From Planctomycetota bacterium (lineage in GTDB: Bacteria; Planctomycetota; Planctomycetia; Pirellulales; Lacipirellulaceae), in assembly GCA_029781135.1 (NCBI GenBank), contig JAKOXH010000017.1:62001-126000 (forward strand): DNA of 64,000 nucleotides, in the 5' to 3' direction. Below are positions 43,855 to 55,862 of this stretch, piece after piece. Each line of letters opens with the position of its first letter. Positions within the stretch are counted from its first letter, which is position 1. The position numbers and the translations under genes were made by a program. The notes under the pieces are model-generated. The model did not search any database. It was not told where the DNA came from and was given only the letters and a program-made list of their open reading frames with translations.

Positions 43855-46800
43855 TTATCGCTCCACGATCGTGGCATCAAGGTTCAAAATCGTCTGGCAC
43901 ACCACGGTAAGCGCCGCGAGTTGCGGCGACGGTAGTTTCGTTTCGGACTTCGATTCACCAATGCTTAGGAATTTTCCACTGTCTTGTTGCTTGGCATCGG
44001 TAAACAACGGCAGTTGTTCTTGATACAGATCCGTGAGCAGTGCGAGTTCGCGCGCATCGGGATGCCGGCCGGTGAGGCGCAAAAACGCTTCATCGATTCG
44101 CGATTTCAGTTCCGTGTGCTGCTGCGCGACGCTGGTGGCCAGCGCCCGGGCCGCTTCCACGAACTGCACGTCGTTAAGCAACACCAATGCCTGCAGCGGC
44201 GTGTTCGTGCGGCTACGGCTGACCGTACACACTTCGCGCGTCGGCGCATCGAACGCCAACATATTCGGCAGCGGCGCCGTGCGCTTCCACACTGAATACA
44301 GCGAACGGCGATACAAGTCCTTGCCCGTCGATTGATGATACGCTGGCGACATCGTGTTCGCTTCACGCCACAAATCGCCACCCGCCTGATAGGGCGACAC
44401 GGGCGGCCCGCCCAGCCGACGGTCGAGTAATCCGGACGCGGCAAGCGCGAGATCCCGAAGCGACTCGCCCGAGAGGCGATTGCCCGGCCCGCGGGCCAGC
44501 AGCACATTCTCCGGATCGCGAGCCCGCAACTCGCTGTTGCCCCGCGAATCTTGACGATACGTTGCCGACATGGCGATCACGCGGCAGAGCCGCTTGATGT
44601 CCCAACCGTGGTCGACAAAATCGCGCGCGAGCCAATTGAGCACGTCCGGATACGACGGCTGCGCTCCCTGCTGCCCGAGGTTCTCGGGCGTATTCACCAA
44701 CCCGCGTCCAAAGAAATTGGCCCACACGCGATTCACGAACACCCGCGCCGTGAGTGGATGATGAGGATCAGTGAGCCACTGGGCGAGGCCCAAGCGATTG
44801 CGCGGCACCGCCTGCGGAAACGGCATGAGAAACTTGGCAAACGTGTCGCGGCCCACGCGGTTGGCCTCGGTCTTCGGCGCATCGTACACGCCCCGCGCCA
44901 GGATGTACGTGGGCCGCGCCTCCGTCATTTCGTGCATGACGGGCACTTCTTGTAGCGGCTCTTCCAACTCGACCAACTCGTGGCGTGCTTGCCGCAAAGC
45001 TTGGGTCGCCTCGCGAGCCGGTTCGTCGATGGCCGAGAAGTAATACGCCTCCAGTTCCGCGGCGTGATCGGCCGGCTTGGCGAGCGCGTCGCGGAGGGCG
45101 TTCTCATTCTGCAGATTGCGAACCTCCAGTGGCGAAATCGCCCGGTCGAAAATCCGCAACTCGTCGATCTCGCCGTCCTTGAAGCCCCGATCGCGGAACC
45201 GCTGCGCGAGCGTCAGCTGTCCGCCACCATAAATAGCGGCACACGCTTTCTTATAGAGATGGTCGCGCAGCACCTCCGTCGCGAGTTCCTGGCCATCGAG
45301 GAACAACTTTAGGCCTTTGGCTGAACTCGAACCGTCGTAGGTTACAGCGACGTGCTGCCACTTGTCCTTGGCAATAAGCTTGCACGAGCGAACGCCAATG
45401 CCGTTGCCGGGCCACACCCGATAGAATCGCGCTTCCAACACACCGCCGCGCAGCATGAGATCGAAGCCATTGTAGCCCACATCCGTGCCGTACGTCCGCT
45501 GCAACACGACCACTGGCTGCTCATTCGCCACCGTGTCGCGGAGCCAGAAGTCGAGCGTGAACGGGTCCCAACGATCGACTTGAAACACATCACTGAACGA
45601 TGCACCGGAATCGCCGTCGAAGCGCAGTGCTTTCCCACGAACGCCTGCTGCACGTCTTACGTTCGCTGCCGAGCATTCGCCCTTTTTGTCGGCAACACCA
45701 TTTGCGATTTTGTCGCCGTCGCTTTCAAACGAATACGAAGCAGCCAGGTCGGCATCCGTCACTGGTTTGGCCGCCGGCAGCCACGCTTCGAAGCGTTGCT
45801 TACCACTTTTCAAAACGTCAGCCAGCGCCGCTTCACTCTCGGCAATCTTCTTCCGCGCTGCGGCCAACTGCACTTCCTGCTGTTCATTCGGCAGCAGCAG
45901 CGACGGCGCCGGCACTTTCGCCGCACTATCGTACATGCCGTTTTCATCAATCGAATTGAAGAACGCGCTGATGGCGTAGTAATCGCGCATCGTGATCGGG
46001 TCGTATTTGTGGTCGTGGCAGCGCGAGCACTCCACTGTGAGGCCAAGAATCGCGGTGCCGAACGTCTGCACGCGATCGGCGACGCCCTCCACGCGGGCTT
46101 CTTCCGCAATCGTACCGCCTTCATTCGTCATGCGGTGCAGACGATTGAACGCCGTGGCCAAAATCTGGTCGCGGTTGGCGTTGGGCAGCAGATCGCCGGC
46201 GAGTTGCTGGGTCAAAAACTGGTCGTAGGGCAGATTGCTATTGAACGCCCGCACGACCCAATCTCGATAGGGCCATTGCGTATTAAGTTGGTCCGATTGG
46301 TAGCCATACGAATCGGCGTAGCGGGCGGCATCCAACCAAGCCGTCGCCAGATGTTCGCCGAACGCGGGGCTGGCGAGCAGTCGATCAATCGCGGCCGCAT
46401 ACGCCGCATCGAGTCGATCAGGCGGCACCGATTCAAACGCACGGCACTCATCCGCCGTCGGTGGCAAACCCGTCAGGTCGAGCGTCGCACGACGCAGTAG
46501 CCGCAATGGCGCTGCCGGCGCAGTCGGTTGAAGCTTTTCCGCTTCCAGCCGCGCGAGCACAAAGTTATCGAACGGCTGCCGCAGCCAAGCCTTATTGCTG
46601 ACGTGAGGCACGTCGATCTTTTCCGGCAGCGGCTCGAACGACCAGTGCTCGGTGAACGTGGCGCCCTCCGCCACCCAGCGCCGCAAGAGTTCCTTCTGTT
46701 CGCCGGTCAGCGTCAGCTTCGAATCGGGCGGCGGCATCCGTTCCTCATCGTCCTCGCTAAGAACGCGTTTCACCAGCTCACTCTTCTCCGCTTGCCCCGG

Positions 46801-47016
46801 TACGACCGCTTTGGCGACGATCCCTTCGCGAGTATCGAGCCGCAACTTCGCCTCGCGCGTTTCCGCATCGGGACCGTGACACTTGAAACACTTGTCGGAG
46901 AGAATCGGCCGGATATCACGCCCATACGATACCGGCGGCACCGTGGCGGCGCTGGCCGCTCGCACTGCGGATAACCAGCCGACACAAACGAAGAGAATGA
47001 TGATGCGGAACTTCAT
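43855..47016 (-). CDS. PSCyt1-DUF1549-LamG-DUF1553 planctomycete protein, cassette 1
   Basis: A 1053-residue exported protein: signal peptide (about 1-23, hydrophobic [11 protein letters not shown]), then PSCyt1 with a CFKCHG c-type heme motif at about residues 43-48. DUF1549 spans about 150-360, a LamG/concanavalin-like domain about 430-620 ([11 protein letters not shown]) and DUF1553 about 720-1000 ([20 protein letters not shown]). This is a typical planctomycete surface or periplasmic protein; its partner is DUF1501. It may bind heme for electron transfer, and the LamG suggests sugar or protein binding. No substrate is known. Its gene is divergent from the second cassette. Confidence 0.94.
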   Translation of the reverse strand: MKFRIIILFVCVGWLSAVRAASAATVPPVSYGRDIRPILSDKCFKCHGPDAETREAKLRLDTREGIVAKAVVPGQAEKSELVKRVLSEDDEERMPPPDSKLTLTGEQKELLRRWVAEGATFTEHWSFEPLPEKIDVPHVSNKAWLRQPFDNFVLARLEAEKLQPTAPAAPLRLLRRATLDLTGLPPTADECRAFESVPPDRLDAAYAAAIDRLLASPAFGEHLATAWLDAARYADSYGYQSDQLNTQWPYRDWVVRAFNSNLPYDQFLTQQLAGDLLPNANRDQILATAFNRLHRMTNEGGTIAEEARVEGVADRVQTFGTAILGLTVECSRCHDHKYDPITMRDYYAISAFFNSIDENGMYDSAAKVPAPSLLLPNEQQEVQLAAARKKIAESEAALADVLKSGKQRFEAWLPAAKPVTDADLAASYSFESDGDKIANGVADKKGECSAANVRRAAGVRGKALRFDGDSGASFSDVFQVDRWDPFTLDFWLRDTVANEQPVVVLQRTYGTDVGYNGFDLMLRGGVLEARFYRVWPGNGIGVRSCKLIAKDKWQHVAVTYDGSSSAKGLKLFLDGQELATEVLRDHLYKKACAAIYGGGQLTLAQRFRDRGFKDGEIDELRIFDRAISPLEVRNLQNENALRDALAKPADHAAELEAYYFSAIDEPAREATQALRQARHELVELEEPLQEVPVMHEMTEARPTYILARGVYDAPKTEANRVGRDTFAKFLMPFPQAVPRNRLGLAQWLTDPHHPLTARVFVNRVWANFFGRGLVNTPENLGQQGAQPSYPDVLNWLARDFVDHGWDIKRLCRVIAMSATYRQDSRGNSELRARDPENVLLARGPGNRLSGESLRDLALAASGLLDRRLGGPPVSPYQAGGDLWREANTMSPAYHQSTGKDLYRRSLYSVWKRTAPLPNMLAFDAPTREVCTVSRSRTNTPLQALVLLNDVQFVEAARALATSVAQQHTELKSRIDEAFLRLTGRHPDARELALLTDLYQEQLPLFTDAKQQDSGKFLSIGESKSETKLPSPQLAALTVVCQTILNLDATIVER

Positions 47017-47313
47017 GGTGCGCTTCGTGAATGGTTGTTGCGATACCTCTCGCGGTCCAGGTTGAGACGTTTTCGTTTAACCCGGAGCGAGCGGCGACGG
47101 GGTTGTGCGCAAAATGCTTCTGTCGCCGTTGGCTCCAGGTTAAACGATTCAGTCGCACCCGCGCGGTATAGAGCGCGGCCAAAATCAAAATGGCGGCATG
47201 GTTCCCCAATACCGGCGCAGGGCTCGATCCGGGCCCCTCTCATTATCGCTGGGCGATCGCGCGAACCGCAATCCTCACGGCTTTCACGCCAGGGCCGGTC
47301 AAATTATCAATCT

Positions 47314-47404
47314 GGGTGGCACGCCCTGAGTCGGCGAAGGGCGTGGTGAAGCGGGAATCACCGCTGATTCCACGGCCATCGCAAAGCCCCTGGGCGTGCC
47401 ACCC
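47314..47404. repeat. GGTGGCACGCCCTGAG...GGGCGTGCCACCC inverted repeat element
   Basis: Outer arms GGGTGGCACGCCC and GGGCGTGCCACCC enclose a GAATCACCGCTGATTC inner hairpin. It is a copy of the 26398-26479 family. Confidence 0.8.
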
Positions 47405-47474
47405 GTTGCGCAGTGTGAATCTCTGATCGGCCGGGGCAGCCCGCCGATCATGGTGTCGCCCTTCTGCGCGATAG

Positions 47475-47480
47475 TATAAT
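47475..47480 (+). promoter_or_regulatory. TATAAT -10 box of the RelE/ParE-type module
   Basis: A consensus -10, AGTATAAT, lies 28 nt before the antitoxin ATG, which has GGAGA as ribosome-binding site. No good -35 is seen. Confidence 0.5.
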
Positions 47481-47508
47481 GGGGGGAACCCGCTCGGAGA
47501 CCGAAAAC

Positions 47509-47694
47509 ATGACCACCAAAGAAAAAATACTTGGCGTGATCGAATCGCTGGATGATGATGTCACGATCGAACAAGCGATCGATCGCTTGTATGTGTTGTA
47601 CAAGATTGAAGTCGGCATCCAGCAAATCACGTCCGGTCAGTGCGTCGATCACGACGAATTCATGGCAGAGCTCGAAGCGGAAGAGTCGCCATGA
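47509..47694 (+). CDS. Antitoxin of RelE/ParE-type module
   Basis: A 61-residue acidic protein from the ATG at 47509. It has IESLDDDVTIEQAIDRLYVL, IEVGIQQITSGQ and HDEFMAELEAEE, like short antitoxins paired with RelE/ParE toxins. GGAGA lies 8 nt upstream. The stop overlaps the toxin ATG (ATGA). There is no DNA-binding motif beyond the N-terminal helices, so autorepression may need the pair. Confidence 0.8.
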   Translation: MTTKEKILGVIESLDDDVTIEQAIDRLYVLYKIEVGIQQITSGQCVDHDEFMAELEAEESP

Positions 47695-47981
47695 AGATCG
47701 TCTGGAGCTGGCAATCGCGCGACGATTTACGTGAGATTCGTAAGTTCATCGCGCGCGATTCACCTCGTGCTGCCGCCAGTTTCATCCGAAAGCTACGCGA
47801 GTCGGTCGAGCGATTGCGCATCCATCCAGAGTCGGGACAAGTTGTTCGAGAACTTCGTGATGCCACGGTTCGTGAAATACTCTTTGGGCAATATCGGATC
47901 ATCTACCAATGTGGAGCGAAACGCGTCGAGGTTCTAGCGGTAATTCATGGCGCTCGTTTGCTGGACGAATTGGGATTCTAA
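47691..47981 (+). CDS. RelE/ParE-family toxin
   Basis: A 96-residue basic protein. SWQSRDDLREIRKFIARDSP, FIRKLRESVERLRIHPESGQ and REILFGQYRIIYQCGAKRVE are the classic family blocks. These toxins act on ribosome-bound mRNA (RelE) or gyrase (ParE); the choice cannot be made from this sequence alone. The order antitoxin-toxin with a 4-base overlap is normal. It lies between the two divergent planctomycete cassettes. Confidence 0.9.
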   Translation: MKIVWSWQSRDDLREIRKFIARDSPRAAASFIRKLRESVERLRIHPESGQVVRELRDATVREILFGQYRIIYQCGAKRVEVLAVIHGARLLDELGF

Positions 47982-48033
47982 TCATAGGTTCGTTCTTCCG
48001 GTGATGGGCCATTGTCGATACGCGAGAGAGGCT

Positions 48034-51174
<3,141 letters not shown>

Positions 51175-51180
51175 GGAGTG

Positions 51181-51266
51181 TTAGTCGTTAGCTGTTAGTC
51201 GTTAGCCAGAAGGACCAATGACCAACATCCAACAACCTAACGCCTAACTCCCAACGACTAACGCCT
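51181..51266. repeat. TTAGTCGTTAG direct and inverted repeats
   Basis: Units TTAGTCGTTAGC (51181-51206) face inverted CTAACGCC units (51237-51266). They fill the 95-base gap between the cassette 2 genes. Confidence 0.7.
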
Positions 51267-51269
51267 ACC

Positions 51270-52709
51270 ATGAACTGCCAAGACCATAATTATCGGAACA
51301 TCCCCCCCACCGCTCTCGCCCGCCGCTGGTTCTTAAAGGAATGCGGCGTTGGCCTGGGGGCCATCGCGCTCGGCCAAATGACGGGCAGTGCGGCACGAGC
51401 GGCCGTCGATCCGCTCGCGGCCAAGCGGCCGCCACTCAAAGCGCGGGCCAAGAATGTCATCTTTCTCTTCATGGCCGGCGCGCCCAGCCATTTGGAGCTG
51501 TTCGATTACAAACCGCAACTGGCCAAGTTCGACGGCACGCTGCCGCCGCCCGAGTTGCTCAAAGGGTATCGGGCCGCATTCATCAACCCCAGTTCTCAAT
51601 TCATGGGGCCGAAGTTCAAGTTCGCCAAGCACGGTCAGTGCGGCGCCGAGCTTTCGGAGTTATTGCCGCATTTGTCGGAAGTGGTCGACGACATCGCCAT
51701 CGTGAAATCGATGGTCACCGATGCCTTCAACCACGCCCCCGGCCAAATTCTGATGAGCACCGGCACGCTCCAGTTCGGCAAACCCAGCCTCGGAGCGTGG
51801 ACGCTCTACGGCCTCGGCTGCGAAACGCAAAACCTGCCCGGGTTCGTCGTCTTTAGCACCGGCAGCAAAGGCCCCAGCGGCGGCAACTCCAATTGGGGCA
51901 GCGGCTTTTTACCGACCGTGTATCAGGGCTGCACCTTCCGCACGAGCGGCGACCCGGTGCTCTTCCTCTCGAACCCAGCCGGCGTCGATCGCGAGTTACA
52001 GCGACAATCGCTCGACGCCGTCAACGCCCTTAACCGCCAACATCTCAGCGCCGTCGGCGATCCGGAAATCGCCACGCGCATCAACTCCTTCGAAATGGCC
52101 TACCGCATGCAGGCCGAAGCACCGGATACGATCGATATTTCCACGGAACCCGAGCACATCCTAAAAATGTATGGCGCCGAACCGGGCAAACCCTCCTTCG
52201 CGGCCACCTGTCTGCTCGCCCGCCGGCTCGTCGAACGCGGCGTGCGGTTTGTCGAGATCTTCCACGAAGCCTGGGATCAGCACGGCTACTTGGTACCCGA
52301 TATAAAACGCAACTGCGAGAATACCGATCAGGCCGCCGCCGCGCTCATCAAGGACCTCAAGCAGCGCGGCCTGCTCGAGGACACGCTCGTCATTTGGGGT
52401 GGCGAGTTCGGCCGCACACCGATGGTGCAGGGGAGCGCCAAGGATATTAGCGCCGGCCGCGACCATCACCCCAATTGCTTCACCATGTGGCTCGCCGGCG
52501 GCGGCGTGAAAGGCGGCATCACGCTCGGCGAAAGCGACGACTTCGGCTTCAACGTCACCAAGGACCGCGTCCACGTCCACGACCTGCACGCCACGATCCT
52601 CCACCTGTTGGGCTTCGACCCCAACCGCCTCACGTTCAAATTCCAAGGCCTCGACCAACGCCTCATCGGCGTGGAACCGACACGCGTGGTGCAGGAGATT
52701 GTGGCGTAG
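51270..52709 (+). CDS. DUF1501 protein with twin-arginine signal, cassette 2
   Basis: A 479-residue exported protein. RRWFLKECGVGLGAIALGQ is a twin-arginine signal. The DUF1501 core is seen in LFMAGAPSHLELFDYKPQ, VIWGGEFGRTPMVQ and GRDHHPNCFTMWLAGG. It is a paralogue of the gene at 42160 with the same role and relative order: the cytochrome gene first, then DUF1501. The two cassettes may have arisen by duplication; they differ in the middle domain of the large gene. A GAAAAAGGGGAC arm pair follows the stop. Confidence 0.93.
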   Translation: MNCQDHNYRNIPPTALARRWFLKECGVGLGAIALGQMTGSAARAAVDPLAAKRPPLKARAKNVIFLFMAGAPSHLELFDYKPQLAKFDGTLPPPELLKGYRAAFINPSSQFMGPKFKFAKHGQCGAELSELLPHLSEVVDDIAIVKSMVTDAFNHAPGQILMSTGTLQFGKPSLGAWTLYGLGCETQNLPGFVVFSTGSKGPSGGNSNWGSGFLPTVYQGCTFRTSGDPVLFLSNPAGVDRELQRQSLDAVNALNRQHLSAVGDPEIATRINSFEMAYRMQAEAPDTIDISTEPEHILKMYGAEPGKPSFAATCLLARRLVERGVRFVEIFHEAWDQHGYLVPDIKRNCENTDQAAAALIKDLKQRGLLEDTLVIWGGEFGRTPMVQGSAKDISAGRDHHPNCFTMWLAGGGVKGGITLGESDDFGFNVTKDRVHVHDLHATILHLLGFDPNRLTFKFQGLDQRLIGVEPTRVVQEIVA

Positions 52710-52718
52710 AAGATGATA

Positions 52719-52798
52719 GAAAAAGGGGACTGGCTCGCGAATCACTTGATAAACCTCCGAGAATTTGCGCGGTCGTGAGCGTGCCTGTCCCCTTTTTC
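52719..52798. terminator. GAAAAAGGGGAC...GTCCCCTTTTTC inverted arms after cassette 2
   Basis: The left arm 52719-52736 and right arm 52778-52798 are complementary, with TTTTTC at the end. The loop is long (about 40 nt), so it may be a repeat rather than a true terminator, but the T-run is suitable. Confidence 0.45.
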
Positions 52799-52825
52799 AA
52801 CGGGCTGCTGGAGAACGGGAGAGAG

Positions 52826-53122
52826 ATGGAACAACAAATTCGCGAAGTTGACCCGGCGGAATTGCGGTTGCCTCCCAGTCGCGGGACGGGAGTCGATATG
52901 TGGAAGTTGCACCAACAAATACGTCGGTACGGCTCGTCGAAGGCCGGTATGCCACCAATAATTGTTTACGAGGATCCTGACGGCGTGCTGGAAATCTATG
53001 ATGGCGTGACGCGTGCCACGCGCATCGCGAAAATGGCTCCGGGTACAACCGTCGAGGTAATTGTCATTGGCCGACTTCGCAAGAGTCGCCACAATTCCAA
53101 ACGAGTGGGAGATACTTTATGA
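52826..53122 (+). CDS. Small ParB/nuclease-like conserved protein
   Basis: From the ATG at 52826, with GGGAGAGAG upstream, this is 98 residues: REVDPAELRLPPSRGTGVDM, GMPPIIVYEDPDGVLEIYDG, and VTRATRIAKMAPGTTVEVIV. The layout of PxxL, then the D-G-V-TRAxR loop, is like small ParB/Srx-type domains, but the match is weak. The longer frame to 52475 overlaps the DUF1501 gene and is not real. The next gene overlaps by four bases (ATGA), so they act together. Confidence 0.65.
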   Translation: MEQQIREVDPAELRLPPSRGTGVDMWKLHQQIRRYGSSKAGMPPIIVYEDPDGVLEIYDGVTRATRIAKMAPGTTVEVIVIGRLRKSRHNSKRVGDTL

Positions 53123-53346
53123 GTGAGCTCGATCTCAGGCGCGAATTCATTGAGGCGCTGGGCGATCTGGTAGCTGCCGCGCCAACGATGCGCGTGGGTC
53201 AGTTGGTGGCCGCCGTCGGTGAAGTCTGCGACGATTTGCATGGGCGCGGCCTATGGGATGCCGACGACCGCGAATTGCTGGAAGCAATTTGGAAGTTCCA
53301 ACATGATATGGAAAGCGCCGCACCGGCGGCGGTCCATCCAAGTTGA
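53119..53346 (+). CDS. Small helical partner of the 52826 protein
   Basis: A 75-residue mostly helical protein: DLRREFIEALGDLVAAAPTM, LVAAVGEVCDDLHGRGLWDA, and ELLEAIWKFQHDMESAAPAA. No motif is known. Its ATG overlaps the previous stop as ATGA, so synthesis is coupled. The pair resembles two-gene modules such as toxin-antitoxin pairs by layout only. Confidence 0.6.
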   Translation: MSELDLRREFIEALGDLVAAAPTMRVGQLVAAVGEVCDDLHGRGLWDADDRELLEAIWKFQHDMESAAPAAVHPS

Positions 53347-53427
53347 ATGACTGTCGTTGTCCCAATCCGCATCGCTCGACTACAATATCAAACGAGTCGC
53401 CGTTAATGGTAACTGAGAGGACGTACA

Positions 53428-54126
53428 ATGGTCGGTTACCGAAACTCTGTTCTTATCGTCTTGCTGTTGGCGACAGCCGGCGCGACACAAGCGCAGACGG
53501 TGCGCATTCCGCTTCCCGAGTTGCTCGGTCCGCAGTCGGTTGACAGTCTCGCTCCGAATCTTGTATTTTCCTTCGGACGAAGCGCAGACATTCCGCGAAT
53601 CTCGTTACCAACGTATGCCAATTACGTTGCGCTGGAATGGTCGGGCACTATCAAAGCTGGTCGTGTCGTCGGCGATGGTATCGAGCGAGAGCCGATCGAA
53701 CAGCTTCTACGAGGTAACTTTAGTCCGGGAATTGGCACACCAGGTAGTAGTGTTATCTCTTTCCCCGGATTCGACATCCCATCGTTTGGCCCTTTCGAAG
53801 CATTGTGGCAACCGCTTGGTCCGATTGGTGGCTTTATTGACCGCAATTGCATCGATTGCACGTATCCGCCAGATGTATGGTCAGTAGGATTGAATTTGGT
53901 GCCCGATTTCATGGCGTTGGGAAACTCAATCCCATTTCTACGACCGCCCAGCGAATTCGAGTCGCGGGATGCCAACGAAGGGTTGGTCCTGTTGGAACCA
54001 ATTCAAGTCGAAATCACTGCTGCGGCGCTCGTGTATGAAATAGTTCCGGAACCCGGAACGGCCGTTCTTCTTTTGTGCGGGCTCGGCTTGTGTGCGGCGG
54101 TCGGAAAATGCCGCCGACAGCGGTGA
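53428..54126 (+). CDS. PEP-CTERM exported protein
   Basis: A 232-residue protein: signal peptide (residues about 5-22, NSVLIVLLLATAGATQAQ) and a C-terminal sorting tail VPEPGTAVLLLCGLGLC followed by KCRRQR. The middle is beta-rich and not assigned. PEP-CTERM proteins are processed and sorted by an exosortase (EpsH family), which is not in the window. GAGAGGA stands before the ATG. It is probably an envelope or exopolysaccharide-associated protein. Confidence 0.85.
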   Translation: MVGYRNSVLIVLLLATAGATQAQTVRIPLPELLGPQSVDSLAPNLVFSFGRSADIPRISLPTYANYVALEWSGTIKAGRVVGDGIEREPIEQLLRGNFSPGIGTPGSSVISFPGFDIPSFGPFEALWQPLGPIGGFIDRNCIDCTYPPDVWSVGLNLVPDFMALGNSIPFLRPPSEFESRDANEGLVLLEPIQVEITAAALVYEIVPEPGTAVLLLCGLGLCAAVGKCRRQR

Positions 54127-54158
54127 AACGGTGAAACACGAGTCGCGGAAGCACGAGA

Positions 54159-54809
54159 ATGCCGATTACATCCGCAGGATTGGCGCAGCAGCTTAAATTG
54201 GCAGACATCCTTTTGGCCGGAAGGATCGAAATGCTCGAACCTCAGGATCTACCCGGGCGTTACGGCCGCGTTGTTCAGGCGATCGATCGGGTGCTGGCCG
54301 CGTGCGACTGTGAAGCCGTTGTCGGTGGCGGATGGGCGGTGTGGCGGCACGGGTATGTGGGGCGAATCACGCAGGACATCGATATCGCGCTGCCACAAGC
54401 AAGTGTAACTCAGTTCTTGCAATCGGCGGCCGTTGCGGGATTTGAGGTTCTTTCACCGGCTGAGTCTCATTGGCCAAAGCTGCGCCACAAAGAGACAGGA
54501 ATCGAGGTCGATATTTTGCCCGAAGGAGGCCGCCCCGGCACGGCGACGCGCCCAGCGCCTTCCACCATCCCACATCCGGCAAAGATGGGGGCGGCTCGCG
54601 GCGTCTTGCGTTACATCGCGCTGAACTCGTTGATCGAGCTAAAGCTCGCGGCAGGCCGCTTGCGGGACGAGGCGGATGTCGTGGAGTTGCTACGCGAAAA
54701 TCGCGATCGCATCGAAGAGATTCGCGCACATCTTAAGTCGGTACACCCATCTTACGCAGTCCGTTTTAACGAACTTCTCGCGCAACTCGACGATACTACC
54801 GCTGAATAG
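54159..54809 (+). CDS. Nucleotidyltransferase-fold protein
   Basis: A 216-residue protein with the fold mark VGGGWAVWRHGYVGRITQDI and DID at its metal site (RITQDIDIAL), then VDILPEG. This is like AbiEii/MNT-type nucleotidyltransferases that attach AMP or other nucleotides to a target. The C-terminal helices (VELLRENRDRIEEIRAHL) end the domain. No toxin-type partner with an HEPN fold is adjacent. The start is in a normal place; no ribosome-binding site is evident. Confidence 0.8.
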   Translation: MPITSAGLAQQLKLADILLAGRIEMLEPQDLPGRYGRVVQAIDRVLAACDCEAVVGGGWAVWRHGYVGRITQDIDIALPQASVTQFLQSAAVAGFEVLSPAESHWPKLRHKETGIEVDILPEGGRPGTATRPAPSTIPHPAKMGAARGVLRYIALNSLIELKLAAGRLRDEADVVELLRENRDRIEEIRAHLKSVHPSYAVRFNELLAQLDDTTAE

Positions 54810-54828
54810 TTTGGGCGAATACAAGTCA

Positions 54829-55740
54829 CTACGGCTTTTGTCCCGCCCACGAACTCATCACTCGCTGCACGATCTCGAACTTCTCGCGCTGCGTGGGGTC
54901 GAGCTTGTTCTGGTGGCGATAGATGTGCACGCCATCGGCCACGGGGTACGCGAGTTTCATCACTTGCTCGACGTACCGCGGCGTCGAGGGGCCCAGCTTG
55001 CTGTGGCGCGTGGCGTAGATATCGACGATGATCGGAAAATCGCTGCCAAAACGCTCCTTGAGTGTTTTCACTTCCGCGACGACCGACTCGGCATCTTGAA
55101 ATCCCGCTTTGGTCGATTCGCTGCGATACGGAAACAAAATGCCGTCGAAAAACTCGCGATATTTCGCCACGAACGCCGGCGTCGCATGTTTGTAGTAAAT
55201 GCACGGCACGAAGGCGAACTTCGGGTTCTTCGCGCGCTGGGCCGCAATGATCGTCTTCATCGCCTCGGGCGTGTAAATGCCGACATTGTAAGCAAAATCA
55301 TCAATGCTCCAGGCCACCAGCGCCGGTTCATGCGCCGAAAGTGCAGCCAACTCCGCCGCCCACTTTGCATAGTCGAGCCGAAACGGCTCCGAATAGCGCT
55401 TGCTGCGCGGCGGCGACTCCGACGGCGGCAGCAGCGTCACCCACACGCGAATTCCCTTTTCCCTTGCCAGCGGCAGGAACGTGTGCAGATCGTCCCAATC
55501 GGTGGCAGCTCCAGCGATGAGGTAGTTGTACGTCGTGGCCCGCATGTCGCTCAGCTCAGCGAGCAACCGCTGATGATCCAGATGCTTCTCCGGCGTGCGC
55601 ATCTCTCCGGCATAGGTGCCATACGAATGCAATAATACCGCTCGGCGGGCGGCCGCATCTTCATCGGCAGCCGTTGCTGGATAAGAACACGCCCAAGCCA
55701 AAACCATCGCCACGCAACCGATGCAATATGTGGATTTCAT
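54829..55740 (-). CDS. Exported glycoside-hydrolase-like barrel protein
   Basis: From the ATG at 55740 this is 303 residues. A signal peptide at about 1-26 (CIGCVAMVLAWACSYPATAA) is followed by a barrel-like domain. LPLAREKGIRVWVTLLPPSE and LVAWSIDDFAYNVG resemble the loops of TIM-barrel carbohydrate enzymes; the acidic residues in SIDDF could be catalytic. No known family is recognised with confidence. The longer frame to 55845 lacks coding character. It is convergent with the nucleotidyltransferase gene. Confidence 0.7.
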   Translation of the reverse strand: MKSTYCIGCVAMVLAWACSYPATAADEDAAARRAVLLHSYGTYAGEMRTPEKHLDHQRLLAELSDMRATTYNYLIAGAATDWDDLHTFLPLAREKGIRVWVTLLPPSESPPRSKRYSEPFRLDYAKWAAELAALSAHEPALVAWSIDDFAYNVGIYTPEAMKTIIAAQRAKNPKFAFVPCIYYKHATPAFVAKYREFFDGILFPYRSESTKAGFQDAESVVAEVKTLKERFGSDFPIIVDIYATRHSKLGPSTPRYVEQVMKLAYPVADGVHIYRHQNKLDPTQREKFEIVQRVMSSWAGQKP

Positions 55741-55862
55741 GGTACGCCACTCCGAGCATGGGATTCGCCGTGGATCGGCGCCCGTCGCCGTGTAAAATAA
55801 ACGGTTCGCGCCCTGATTAACGGACAATTTGTTCGATTCAACCAACTTTCCTTGCCAGTACT

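Larger units (their letters stand above)
47017..47508. other. Gap between divergent cassettes, with repeat and TA promoter
   Basis: It holds the GTGGCACGCCC element (47314-47404) and a -10 box for the toxin-antitoxin module (47475-47480). The remaining 47017-47313 has no recognised gene. Confidence 0.5.

Noticed and set aside
45352-46500. Open frame of 382 codons antisense to the cassette 1 cytochrome gene
   Set aside because: No family motifs; the true gene has a heme motif and DUF1549/DUF1553 marks.
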